Assembly (NCBI RefSeq): GCF_000306765.2
Contig: NC_017941.2
Span: 2,852,001-2,916,000, forward strand
Length of the DNA stretch: 64,000 nt
Reading direction: 5' to 3'
Source of the DNA: Haloferax mediterranei ATCC 33500
Lineage (GTDB): Archaea; Halobacteriota; Halobacteria; Halobacteriales; Haloferacaceae
Shown in pieces: positions 1-8,102 of the stretch. The stretch's first letter is position 1. Every line of letters begins with the position of its first letter. The notes under the pieces are model-generated. The model searched no databases and was not told the origin of the DNA. It saw only the letters and a list, made by a program, of their open reading frames with translations. The position numbers and the translations under genes were made by a program.

Positions 1-88
1 CCGTCGCCTCCGCTAGCTGTGCTATCGTCCGTTCGTCTGTGGCGCTCGCGGCGTTCAACACCGCGACCTGTGATTCCGGAAGTCGCAT
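1..88 (-). CDS. Possible N-terminal fragment of a truncated gene, unknown function
   Basis: An open frame on the minus strand runs off the left edge. From the ATG at 88-86 it reads MRLPESQVAVLNAASATDER and then a stretch ending IAQLAEAT, which has the look of the first helices of a winged-helix domain. The same frame stays open upstream to at least position 290 with plausible acidic composition (for example TDPFGQTRQFGEASKLL), so the true start may lie further upstream and may be a TTG. Only about 29 residues are certain, and no family can be named. Confidence 0.35.
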   Translation of the reverse strand, partial: MRLPESQVAVLNAASATDERTIAQLAEAT

Positions 89-549
89 CTGGTTCGTTGT
101 CGCGTTAGCCGTCTGGTGGTCGGTTAGCAGTTTCGAAGCCTCGCCGAACTGGCGAGTCTGACCGAATGGGTCGGTTTCGTCCGCTGGGCGCGGTCGCGCC
201 GAAGCGGAGTCCGCCGACCTCAAGCGGCCAGAAAGAAAAATCCGAACCCGTCGGTAGCCGGTTTGCGAGTGGCGCAGACACCATGACTGACAGGTTCGAG
301 AGTCATATTTTCGAGGTGGCCGCGTTCCCTCAAAACGGTTCCGGAATTGTGGGAAGAGATGTCACGTCCGGCCCGGTGCGTCACGTTCAGCCCCGGAGTT
401 ACGTCTGACACTGACGTGACAGAGACAGGCGCAGGACGGGTTTCAGCGCAATTTCGTCCACTGGTCGTCGGCCATTCCTGTCAATTCTATTTCCGGTCCG
501 AAAGCAGATACGTTCTTGTTGATTGACGACCCACGGGCGACGAAGACGA
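89..549. other. Leading intergenic region without a convincing gene
   Basis: Apart from the possible upstream extension of the left-edge gene, I see no ORF with haloarchaeal protein character. The short ORFs on both strands have mixed, low-acidity composition and are probably chance. No RNA gene or repeat was recognised. Confidence 0.4.
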
Positions 550-816
550 ATGCGAGGCTTGGACACGACACTCTCTACGATTCGCCTCGGCGAAGAGGCG
601 TCACTCATCGTCAAACCGCCGAACCGCCCGGACGACAGAGACGACGTCGACGCTATCCTCGTCCAGTCACGACCCACATACGAGTTCGACGATGGCGAGT
701 TGACCTACCGCGTCGTCGAGGACGAAGACAGGTATCGCGTGCTCGCGTCGCGCGACGTCGGTGACCCGGTTCGCGTCCTCGGCGAACTCCGCGCCGTCGT
801 CAACCTGAGCGCGTAA
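550..816 (+). CDS. Small conserved-looking hypothetical protein
   Basis: An 88-residue acidic ORF. I chose the ATG at 550 (MRGLDTTLSTIRLGEE) over the in-frame ATG at 523 because the nine extra residues are arginine-rich and unlike the rest. The body alternates predicted beta strands (SLIVKPP, AILVQSRPTYEF, GELTYRVVED, RYRVLASRD), as in a small beta-rich haloarchaeal protein. It has no signal peptide, membrane segment or cysteines. It is convergent with the oxidoreductase gene, 13 bases away. Function unknown. Confidence 0.6.
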   Translation: MRGLDTTLSTIRLGEEASLIVKPPNRPDDRDDVDAILVQSRPTYEFDDGELTYRVVEDEDRYRVLASRDVGDPVRVLGELRAVVNLSA

Positions 817-829
817 TCCTCCCGTTCAA

Positions 830-2011
830 CTACGCCACGTTCCGTTCCTGCAGCGTCTCTCCCGACTCGAATCGGTCGAGCGACAGCGTGGACACGTCCA
901 CTTCACAGGCGTCCTCGCCGAGACACAGGTCGGCGACGGCCTCCCCAGTTGCCGGTGCGTGCTGGAAGCCGTGACCCGAAAAGCCCGCGGCGACGACGAA
1001 CCCAGATTCTACCTCGTCCACAATCGCGTGATGGTCGGGCGTCACCGCGTAGAGACCGGCCCACCCGTTTCGAATTCGCGTTTCAGGACCGAAGTACGCC
1101 GCACAGTCGTCGGCTCGCTCTGTCGCCTCTAGCGCCCACTCGACGTCCATCGACTCGTCGAACCGGTCGGGGTCGACGTCCGGGTCCGAATCGGCGAAGT
1201 GCCCGCCGACGATGGCGGTCCCCGCCCGTTCCGGGCGGAAATACGACCCCGTATCGAGGTCGATAGTAAGCGGCGCATCCTCGGGAAGGTCGCCGTCCGG
1301 TTCGACGACCGCAATCTGCCGACGGCGCGGAGCGATTGGCAGGTCGATACCCGCGAGGGCGGCGACCTGACCGGACCACGCACCCGCCGCGACGACTACG
1401 GCATCCACGTCGATGGTCTCGTCTCCGTTCGTGCCCTCGTCGCCCGACTCGTCTTCGCCTTCCACCGCGACTCGCCAGCCGTCGTCCCGGCGAGACAGGC
1501 CGGTAACGGCCGTTTTCGTTCGGATATCGCCGCCAGCGTCCCGGACTGCACCCGCGAAACCCTGTACCGCCGAGTGCGGGTCGGCGATGCCATCGGCGGT
1601 CGAGTAAGTCGCCGCGACGAACTCTCCGGCTCGGAGTTCGGGCAGGTACTCGCGGGCCTCCTCGGGGTCCAAGAGGCGACTCGGCGCACCCGCCTCGGTC
1701 TGCATGGCGACGTTCTCACGGAAGGCCGCTGCCGTCTCCTCGGTTCGTGCAAGAAAAAGATAGCCCGGTCGTCGATAGTCGATGTCGACGCCGAACTCGT
1801 CGGCAAACGATTCCCAGACGGGGATGCTCGCGAGCGAGAGGTCGACGTTCACGCGCGTGGAGAACTGCGTTCGAATCCCGCCGGCGGCCCGCCCCGTGCT
1901 GCCGCCGCCGAGTGTCCCCGCCTCGCAGACAGTGACCTCGGCACCGCGGTCGGCGAGGGCGTGGGCGCAAGCGAGTCCGACGACACCGCCGCCGACGATG
2001 AGGACGTGCAT
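830..2011 (-). CDS. FAD-dependent amino-acid oxidoreductase (DadA/glycine oxidase family)
   Basis: A 393-residue protein. The N-terminus MHVLIVGGGVVGLACAHAL is a Rossmann FAD-binding fold (GxGxxG) followed by the usual strand ending in an acidic residue (VTVCEAG). The motif GGGSTGRAAGGI and the C-terminal GFSGHGFQHAPATGEAVADL are typical of the DAO family, which oxidises amino acids or N-methylated amines with FAD. I used the ATG at 2011 because 31 residues of upstream reading frame precede the Rossmann strand and look non-coding. It is divergent from an ornithine cyclodeaminase homologue 93 bases away, which suggests a shared amino-acid catabolic role. The substrate cannot be told from sequence. 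Confidence 0.85.
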   Translation of the reverse strand: MHVLIVGGGVVGLACAHALADRGAEVTVCEAGTLGGGSTGRAAGGIRTQFSTRVNVDLSLASIPVWESFADEFGVDIDYRRPGYLFLARTEETAAAFRENVAMQTEAGAPSRLLDPEEAREYLPELRAGEFVAATYSTADGIADPHSAVQGFAGAVRDAGGDIRTKTAVTGLSRRDDGWRVAVEGEDESGDEGTNGDETIDVDAVVVAAGAWSGQVAALAGIDLPIAPRRRQIAVVEPDGDLPEDAPLTIDLDTGSYFRPERAGTAIVGGHFADSDPDVDPDRFDESMDVEWALEATERADDCAAYFGPETRIRNGWAGLYAVTPDHHAIVDEVESGFVVAAGFSGHGFQHAPATGEAVADLCLGEDACEVDVSTLSLDRFESGETLQERNVA

Positions 2012-2104
2012 AGTCGTCTCTGATTCCGCCCACCGATATGAGTGTATGTGTGACACGGCAGCAATGCGCGAAACGTTCACCAGACATCCCCGAGTAGATG
2101 ACAT

Positions 2105-3112
2105 ATGGTTCAGATTCTCTCAGCGGACGACGTTCGCGGACTTCTCTCGCTTCCAGAGCTCTTCCCAGTCGTCGAGGAAGCGTTCGTGAAACAGGGCCAC
2201 GACGAAGTCGAGCGACCGTCAAGACCCCACTTCCCGGTCGGCATCGGCATCGACGGCGGAACGGGTGATGTCGACGCCGTCGAACACGACCACCGCCCGC
2301 CGCTCGGGACCGCCTTGACCATGCCGGCGTACATCCACGGCCACGAGGTGTACGCGACGAAACTCGCCGCCGTCCACGCGGCGAATGCCGCCCGCGGTCT
2401 CCAGACGGTGAACGCGCAGGTCGTCCTCAACGACGCGCGGACCGGTCTCTCGCTCGCATTCCTCGACGGAACGACTATCACCAACGCTCGAACGGGATGT
2501 GTCGGCGGGTTGGCCGCGACGTATCTATCGACCGGCCCCGTCCATCTCGGCGTCCTCGGCGCAGGAACGCAAGCGCGGTGGCAGACCCGCGCCATCGCCG
2601 CCGCGACCGACGTCGAATCCGTCCGTATCTACTCGCCGACCGTCTCGCGCGAGCGGTGCGCGGCCGACCTTCGAGACGACGGCATCGACGCGGAGGCAGT
2701 CAGTTCACCCAAAATTGCCGTCTCGGAGTCGACCGTCGTCGTCACCGCAACCACCAGTACGGAACCAGCCTTTGCTGCCGAGTGGCTCAACCCCGGAACG
2801 CTCGTCATCGCCATCGGAGCCTACACCGGCGAAATGCAGGAACTCGGCCCCGCGACGTTCGACCGGGCGAGTCGAGTCTTCGCGGACGTACCCGAGGAAG
2901 TCGCCGACATCGGCGACGTGCGCGAATCCGGTCTCACGGAATCCGACTTGATTCCGCTCTCGGGCGTGTTCGAAGGCGGTGTTGGCCGCGACTCGGACGA
3001 CGAGATTCTAATCGTCGAAAGCGTCGGCTCAGCGGTTCTGGACGCCGCGACGGCGGAATATCTGTACGAGAAATCGATAGAGAACGGCGTCGGAGAAGAC
3101 GTAGAGTTGTAG
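2105..3112 (+). CDS. Ornithine cyclodeaminase / mu-crystallin family protein
   Basis: A 335-residue protein of the OCD/mu-crystallin family (NAD(P)-dependent; members include ornithine cyclodeaminase and archaeal alanine dehydrogenase). Seen here: the N-terminal segment ILSADDVRGLLSLPELFPVV, the GTALTMPAY loop, a central conserved block around TNARTGCVGGLAA, and the Rossmann motif LGVLGAGTQARWQTRAI for NAD. Length is normal for the family. It is divergent from the FAD oxidoreductase, so the pair may act on the same amino acid. Whether it is a cyclodeaminase, a dehydrogenase or an imino-acid reductase is undecided. Confidence 0.85.
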   Translation: MVQILSADDVRGLLSLPELFPVVEEAFVKQGHDEVERPSRPHFPVGIGIDGGTGDVDAVEHDHRPPLGTALTMPAYIHGHEVYATKLAAVHAANAARGLQTVNAQVVLNDARTGLSLAFLDGTTITNARTGCVGGLAATYLSTGPVHLGVLGAGTQARWQTRAIAAATDVESVRIYSPTVSRERCAADLRDDGIDAEAVSSPKIAVSESTVVVTATTSTEPAFAAEWLNPGTLVIAIGAYTGEMQELGPATFDRASRVFADVPEEVADIGDVRESGLTESDLIPLSGVFEGGVGRDSDDEILIVESVGSAVLDAATAEYLYEKSIENGVGEDVEL

Positions 3113-3144
3113 TCGGTCGGCGGTGTGTCGGAGTGTGGCCTCGC

Positions 3145-4734
3145 TTAGTGCTCCGCCGCCACACCCCGCCGCTCAGATTCGAGGTCGATATCGAGCGAGT
3201 CGAGGACTTCCTTTGCCTCTTCGCGCTTTTCGTGGTGGTCTTCGAGGAACTCGCGCATCAGCGTCGCGGCCTGCTCCTTGCACCCGCCGCAGAGTCGCTC
3301 GCCGCCGACACACTCGTCGTACACCCTCTTGGCGAACTCGTCGTCGTCGCCGGTGAGGAGGTAGGCGTAGAGTTCGTACACCGGGCACTTGTCGGCCTCG
3401 CCGCCGAGTCGGCGCTGTTCTTCGGCGGTGTCGCGACCGCCGGTCGTCGCGGACCTGACCTTGTCGTAGCCGTCTTCCGGGTCGTCGAGCAGCGAGATGT
3501 GACTCGCCGGAATGGACGAGGACATCTTGCCACCCGTCAAGCCGGTCATGAAGCGGTGGTAGATGGACGACGGCGGAATGAAGCCGTAGCCGCCGTGGTG
3601 GGCTTCGACCTCGCGGGCGAGGTCTTCGGCCGCCTCGATGTCAAGGTCGAAGGCGTCGATGTGCTGGTCGTACCGGCGCTTTTCGCCCTCGATTTCCTCG
3701 ATGAGTGCCTCGAACGCCTCGTCGGTCGCCTGTCGAGCGAAGAACCGAATTCGCGGACGGAGCGGTTCCATCCCGGCGTTTTCGAGCTTTTCGACCGCCG
3801 ACTCGCGGACTGACTCGTCTGCGAGGATGCCGAGTTCGGCGAGGTCGGCGTCGGCCAACCACTCGGCGGCCTCGCCACACCGCGGCATGTCAACGTCTTC
3901 GGCGAACTCCTCGCGGGCGTCGTAGGCCGCGGCGACGACCGGGCGCTCGGCGTCGTCGAGTTCGAAGGACGCGAACGCATCGGTCACCTTGAAGAAGCGC
4001 ATCCGGGTCGAGAGGTCGCGAGCGAACCGGACGTGAGGGTCCTGGTCGGGGCCGACCGGGATAACCGTCGGTTGCGGGTCGTCCAACTGCGGATAGAGAA
4101 TGTCGGCCATCTGCGTGACGACCGACTGCATGTGCGAAACGTTGGTCTCGCCGTCGAAGCCGTAGATGGACTGGAACTCGGAGAAGTTTGCCTTCCCGCC
4201 GAGTTCGAACGCGAGTTTCTGGAGCGTGTCGTTGTCGGACTGCCGGTAGAGTTCGCCCTCTTCGGGGTCGAACCCGAGTGCGATAAGCGACAGCAGGTAA
4301 TCGCGGCTGTGTTCGTTGATTTCGTCCCACGCGATGCCGCGGGCGGAGTGCGCCTCCATGTCGGCGATGAGACCGTACGCATCGCCACCCTGCTGTTGGT
4401 GCCAGATGATTTCGTCGAAGACGAGTTTGTGGCCGATGTGGGGGTCACCGGTCGGCATGAAGCCCGAGAGGACGGCGAAGTCGTCGCCGTCGCGCATGGC
4501 TTCGAGGACGCGTCGGTAGTCGCGGTGGCCGAAGATGACACCCCGTCGCATCAGGTAGTGAGGGTTCGGCACCTCGTCGAGTACCTCGTCGAACTCCTCG
4601 ATGCCGAACTCCTCGAACAACTTCCGGTAGTCGGCGATGGTTGACGAGCCCCACGGGTCGAGAGCAACGTCGTCTGCTCCCTGCGCTGTGCCTCCGTCGG
4701 TGCGGATTCGCTCCGCGGGTTCGTCTCGTGTCAT
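3145..4734 (-). CDS. trpS: Tryptophanyl-tRNA synthetase
   Basis: A 529-residue class I aminoacyl-tRNA synthetase that charges tRNA-Trp. The ATP-binding HIGH-type motif is TGDPHIGHKLVFDE, and the KMSKS-type loop is GGKMSSSIPAS. Archaeal/eukaryal TrpRS hallmarks include the VIPVGPDQDPHVRFARD block. The start codon overlaps the stop of endA (ATGA at 4734-4731), so the two genes are co-transcribed and probably translationally coupled. The C-terminal region (CVGGERLCGGCKEQAATLM) carries clustered cysteines near the end, as in archaeal members. Confidence 0.96.
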   Translation of the reverse strand: MTRDEPAERIRTDGGTAQGADDVALDPWGSSTIADYRKLFEEFGIEEFDEVLDEVPNPHYLMRRGVIFGHRDYRRVLEAMRDGDDFAVLSGFMPTGDPHIGHKLVFDEIIWHQQQGGDAYGLIADMEAHSARGIAWDEINEHSRDYLLSLIALGFDPEEGELYRQSDNDTLQKLAFELGGKANFSEFQSIYGFDGETNVSHMQSVVTQMADILYPQLDDPQPTVIPVGPDQDPHVRFARDLSTRMRFFKVTDAFASFELDDAERPVVAAAYDAREEFAEDVDMPRCGEAAEWLADADLAELGILADESVRESAVEKLENAGMEPLRPRIRFFARQATDEAFEALIEEIEGEKRRYDQHIDAFDLDIEAAEDLAREVEAHHGGYGFIPPSSIYHRFMTGLTGGKMSSSIPASHISLLDDPEDGYDKVRSATTGGRDTAEEQRRLGGEADKCPVYELYAYLLTGDDDEFAKRVYDECVGGERLCGGCKEQAATLMREFLEDHHEKREEAKEVLDSLDIDLESERRGVAAEH

Positions 4735-5750
4735 GGCGTGAGCCGACTGACCGAAAGCCAGTCTATCTCTCCCTTGGCGCTGGTTAGCGCAAAAACCATT
4801 CGCTTGCGGACACCGCCGGCGAGGCGAACGTCAAGTGAGAGGTCCCGTGGAACAAACGTGTGTTCGGGCGCGACCACGCGCACGAGGAATTCGGAGTGCG
4901 AGAGGTCCGAAACCGTCTCGAAGTCGGTGTAGACACGGAAATCGGAGCCGAACTTGAACCCGCTTTTGGGGACCGTCTGCAGCTCCCGGAGCATCGCGTA
5001 AACCGCGAGTCTGCGGTCGAATCGGTCGCCCTCCACGTCGTGGCCGCGGGAGACCACGTCGGTCTCGTCGATGGCGAGCGAATCCTGCCGGGCGAGATAC
5101 GCGGCTTCGAGGAGCGATAGTTGAAGCGGGCCGCTGTCGGCGTTGCGGCCGTAGAGGCGCTGCCCGAAGAAGCCGTTCTGGTAGAGGCGGTCCACGCCAT
5201 CCCACACGAGTGCGCGGTCCGACAGGAGTTCGGCGTCGAGACCGGTCGGAAGGTCTTCTGTGGCCGTCCCCTCCGGGGAGAAGCCCTCAGTGTCGAAGTA
5301 CGTCAGGTCGCCGTCCTCGTCGACGATAGCGAGTACCACGTCGCCGAGCGACGAGACCGGGATGGACTCGCGTTCGCCGACGACGCGCACCCGGTGTTCG
5401 ACATCGCCATCCCACGGTCCCTTTCCGCGAGGGTAGACGAGGAAATCCGCGCCCCCGGTGTCGTCGACACCCGGCCATCCCTCGCGGGTGGGAGAGAGGT
5501 AGAACCCGCGGTCGCGGAGGTCTTTGTAGACGACGAAATCGAGCGTGGTGCCGGTGCGCGCGAGGAGTTCGCGCAGACCCATCCCGTCCACGCCGTCGAT
5601 ATCGCCGCGCGAGAGCAGGTGGGCGGCCTCGACGGGTGCGACTTCGAGGTCGTTGCCGCCGGTCGGTCTCCCGTACCCGCGCGAATCGTGGAAGCGCTGT
5701 CGGGCATCGCCCGGGAGATGGACGATGCCGTCTTCGAGGCGTCCTTGCAT
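4731..5750 (-). CDS. endA: tRNA-splicing endonuclease
   Basis: About 339 residues, the double-length (two-repeat) form typical of euryarchaea, which assembles as a homodimer and cuts bulge-helix-bulge introns in pre-tRNAs. The C-terminal catalytic repeat is clear: a tyrosine in FRVYTDFE, a histidine in LSHSEFLVRVV, and a lysine in LAGGVRKRMVFALT, matching the family's Tyr-His-Lys triad. The N-terminal repeat (IVHLPGDARQRFHDSRGYG) is degenerate. I chose the ATG at 5750 because the 38 residues upstream are arginine-rich and lack family similarity. It lies directly upstream of trpS with overlapping stop and start. Confidence 0.93.
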   Translation of the reverse strand: MQGRLEDGIVHLPGDARQRFHDSRGYGRPTGGNDLEVAPVEAAHLLSRGDIDGVDGMGLRELLARTGTTLDFVVYKDLRDRGFYLSPTREGWPGVDDTGGADFLVYPRGKGPWDGDVEHRVRVVGERESIPVSSLGDVVLAIVDEDGDLTYFDTEGFSPEGTATEDLPTGLDAELLSDRALVWDGVDRLYQNGFFGQRLYGRNADSGPLQLSLLEAAYLARQDSLAIDETDVVSRGHDVEGDRFDRRLAVYAMLRELQTVPKSGFKFGSDFRVYTDFETVSDLSHSEFLVRVVAPEHTFVPRDLSLDVRLAGGVRKRMVFALTSAKGEIDWLSVSRLTP

Positions 5751-5860
5751 ACTCGAATCGGGGCGGGCCGACGACAAAGGAACTGCGATGCTGGCAGCGG
5801 GGTTTGCAGGCCGGCCCTGTCGCCACCGCCGGGGCCACGGACGACGCGCTCTCTCCCGAG

Positions 5861-6592
5861 TCATGCGAACTCACACGTCGAGTCGAGACACCGCCGGCCG
5901 CGCTCCGTCTCGAACACCGGCAGGCCGCACTCGCAGTCGTCTACGACCACGCCCGCCGGGACCGAAAAGGCAGTCTCGCATTCAGGATACGCGTCACACC
6001 CGGCCAGCAGGCGACCACTTCGCCGAATGATTCGCATCGGCGAGTCGCAGTCGGGACAGGACCATTCCCCGTCGAATCGGTCTTTCACGCGGTCGTCCAG
6101 CGGGTCGCACTGACGGTCGATACAGACCTCGAACGTCGCTCCGCGCTCGGTGCGCATGAGGGGCAGGCCGCAGTCGTCGCACGTCTCGTCGAGGACGGTT
6201 GCACCGGCGGGGAGTCGGAACTCGGTTCCCGAGTCGAGGCCGACGACGGCCCCGTTTGTCCGGACTAACGGCTCACCGGTTTTGGGGTGCGAACCGACCG
6301 GGATGCCGGCCTCGCTCGCAGGGTACTCGGCACGACCGGTCACGTCGTTGGACTCGACGGTGAGAACCTGCTCGCCCGCGTGGGCGACGAGACCGAACGA
6401 CCCCGGCCCGGATTCGACGGTCAGCGAGTCGGCACGGGTGAGCCACGCGACGGGTTGGTAACCGGATACGTCGTGGACGAGGACGGTTCGGTCGGGCTTG
6501 ACGACGACGACGACCCGGCCGCGCTGGGTGCGGTCGCGGGAGCCTTCGAAGTGGACGGTACAGTCTCCGGCGAAGACGCGGATAGATTCCAT
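5861..6592 (-). CDS. NucS-type N-terminal domain fused to topoisomerase-like zinc ribbons
   Basis: A 243-residue protein. Residues 1-130 (MESIRVFAGDCTVHFEGSRD, VVVVKPDRTVLVHDVSGYQP, LTVESGPG) resemble the N-terminal DNA-binding domain of the mismatch endonuclease NucS/EndoMS. Instead of the RecB-like nuclease domain, the C-terminus has three cysteine clusters (CDDCGLPL ending CIDRQC; CPDCDSPM ending CDAYPEC; CECGLPVF ending CLDSTC) like topoisomerase I C4 zinc ribbons. It is therefore probably a nucleic-acid-binding protein without the NucS active site. It lies 110 bases upstream of endA on the same strand. Biological role unknown. Confidence 0.75.
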   Translation of the reverse strand: MESIRVFAGDCTVHFEGSRDRTQRGRVVVVVKPDRTVLVHDVSGYQPVAWLTRADSLTVESGPGSFGLVAHAGEQVLTVESNDVTGRAEYPASEAGIPVGSHPKTGEPLVRTNGAVVGLDSGTEFRLPAGATVLDETCDDCGLPLMRTERGATFEVCIDRQCDPLDDRVKDRFDGEWSCPDCDSPMRIIRRSGRLLAGCDAYPECETAFSVPAGVVVDDCECGLPVFETERGRRCLDSTCEFA

Positions 6593-6694
6593 GCGCGGGG
6601 ATGGTCTCGGGTTCGCGCTTCAACCTTCGCGCGAAGGTTAAACAGGCATGCCGCGGCACGAAGGACTTTGGTCGGTCGCGCCACAGGGCGAGGC

Positions 6695-7345
6695 ATGGAC
6701 GCGAACGTCGTGCTGTTCGACATGGATGGTGTGTTGGTCGACTCCGAGCAGTACTGGCACGCCTTCGAGGACGACTGGGTGTTCGCCGAGGCCATCGAAT
6801 CCGGCGACCCCGCCCACGAGGAAATCACGGGCATGAGCTTCCGCGAGATATACGAGTATCTCGACGAGCAGTACGGAGCAACCGTCTCGAAAGACGAGTT
6901 CATCGCGGCGTACCACGAGAATGCGGAGGACCTCTACGGCGAGAACGTCGTCCTGATGGACGGCGCAGAAGCACTCTTTTCGGACCTCCGCACGGCGGGC
7001 AAGAAGGCCGCCATCGTCTCGTCGGCCCCGCAAGCGTGGATTTCGACGGTCCGCGAACGTTTCGACCTCGGCCCGCTCGACCTCGTGCTCTCCGCCGACG
7101 ACATCGACAAGCCCGGAAAGCCGGAGCCACACATCTACGAGCACGCCGCCGCGGAACTCGGCGTTGCGGCCGAAGACTGCATCGTGGTCGAAGACTCGGT
7201 CAACGGCATCGAGGCGGCCGCCCGGTCGGGAGCGTACACAATCGCCTACCGCGTCGACCACAACGCGGAGTTGGACCTATCGCTAGCGGATGAAATCGTA
7301 GACGGGCCGGAGGAGTTGCGGGCGGCGTTGCTCGGTGAAAACTAA
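6695..7345 (+). CDS. HAD-superfamily hydrolase (beta-phosphoglucomutase-like)
   Basis: A 216-residue HAD phosphatase. Motif I is VVLFDMDGVLVDSE, motif II is in KAAIVSSAP, motif III is the lysine of DKPGKPEPHIY, and motif IV is CIVVEDSVNGIEAA. The helical cap sits between motifs I and II, as in the CbbY/beta-phosphoglucomutase group. I used the ATG at 6695, because longer frames have no homology. It is divergent from the NucS-like gene with about 100 bases between. Substrate unknown, probably a sugar or other small phosphate ester. Confidence 0.9.
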   Translation: MDANVVLFDMDGVLVDSEQYWHAFEDDWVFAEAIESGDPAHEEITGMSFREIYEYLDEQYGATVSKDEFIAAYHENAEDLYGENVVLMDGAEALFSDLRTAGKKAAIVSSAPQAWISTVRERFDLGPLDLVLSADDIDKPGKPEPHIYEHAAAELGVAAEDCIVVEDSVNGIEAAARSGAYTIAYRVDHNAELDLSLADEIVDGPEELRAALLGEN

Positions 7346-7381
7346 ACGGGGAGATGCCGACGAAACGGAGTTCCGACGGAG

Positions 7382-7948
7382 CTATTCGATATATCTAGCG
7401 GGTGCCGAAAGCCCGAATTCTGCTGCTGTGCTGGCAACGATACCCTTCGTGGTGTAGATATCTGGTTTGTAGTAGAGTTCGTGGGTGACGCCGTGTTCGT
7501 CTCGGAGGTGTTCTCTGACTCGATCAACGTCGTCTCGGTCGAAGTAGTTGGGCGTGTAGACGGTGAGAATGTAGTCGTCGTCCATCGGGAGTTCCTCGTA
7601 GCCGTACGCGGTCATCGCCTTCACTGCCCAGATGGTCCCCGCCTCCGCGTCAGCAACGAGTTCGGGCCACAACGCTTCGATTCGTTCTGCCGACCCTGTG
7701 ACTTGCCACTTACCGATAGTTTTCTGGGCTTCGAGCGCTTCGCAGTCGAGTTCCCGAACAGCCTCGCTGTCCGTCGGTGGTAAGTCAGCGGGTTCGACGT
7801 TCTCTGGGCGGATAACATCGTGGTCAGAGAAGTAGCCGTCGCCGCCGATTTTCGGGGAGTCGCTTACGTCTCGACTCCGTAACCAGTACTGCTCTGTTTC
7901 GGAAATTTCGAGGGGGGGGGTTGCAACATAACGACAATTGACAGTCAT
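7382..7948 (-). CDS. DUF1917-type protein (putative phosphothreonine-lyase-like fold)
   Basis: A 188-residue protein. The central block KWQVTGSAERIEALWPELV followed by a small helix and WAVKAMTAYG looks like the DUF1917/Bles03 family, often annotated in haloarchaea as a putative phosphothreonine lyase domain protein. The C-terminal half (DDYILTVYTPNYFDRDDVDRV, HELYYKPDIYTTKGI) is well formed. The N-terminus reads through a run of nine C (coding strand), so the start is sensitive to a one-base indel there. Function unproven. Confidence 0.7.
   Translation of the reverse strand: MTVNCRYVATPPLEISETEQYWLRSRDVSDSPKIGGDGYFSDHDVIRPENVEPADLPPTDSEAVRELDCEALEAQKTIGKWQVTGSAERIEALWPELVADAEAGTIWAVKAMTAYGYEELPMDDDYILTVYTPNYFDRDDVDRVREHLRDEHGVTHELYYKPDIYTTKGIVASTAAEFGLSAPARYIE
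7912..7920. repeat. Nine-base G homopolymer inside a coding N-terminus
   Basis: Nine consecutive G on the plus strand (C on the coding strand of the DUF1917-type gene) encode part of ATPPLEIS near residues 9-16. Such a tract can slip and shift the frame, or can be a sequencing or assembly error. Confidence 0.9.
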
Positions 7949-8102
7949 GTGGATTGAACAACAACCCTCGCCATACGCGGAGTGAAAGTGAAGATTGGGC
8001 TCTGATTCGAACTGAAACGCTCCCTTGCAGCGGCGTCTTCGAGCGGGAGAATCACAGAAAACGAGAGTGACGTCGGCAGACCGGCAAGAAATGAAGCCGC
8101 TG

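Noticed and set aside
2497..3813. A 438-codon arginine-rich frame across the end of the cyclodeaminase gene and the start of the trpS 3' region
   Set aside because: It spans two real genes in other frames, and its arginine-rich composition is not haloarchaeal.
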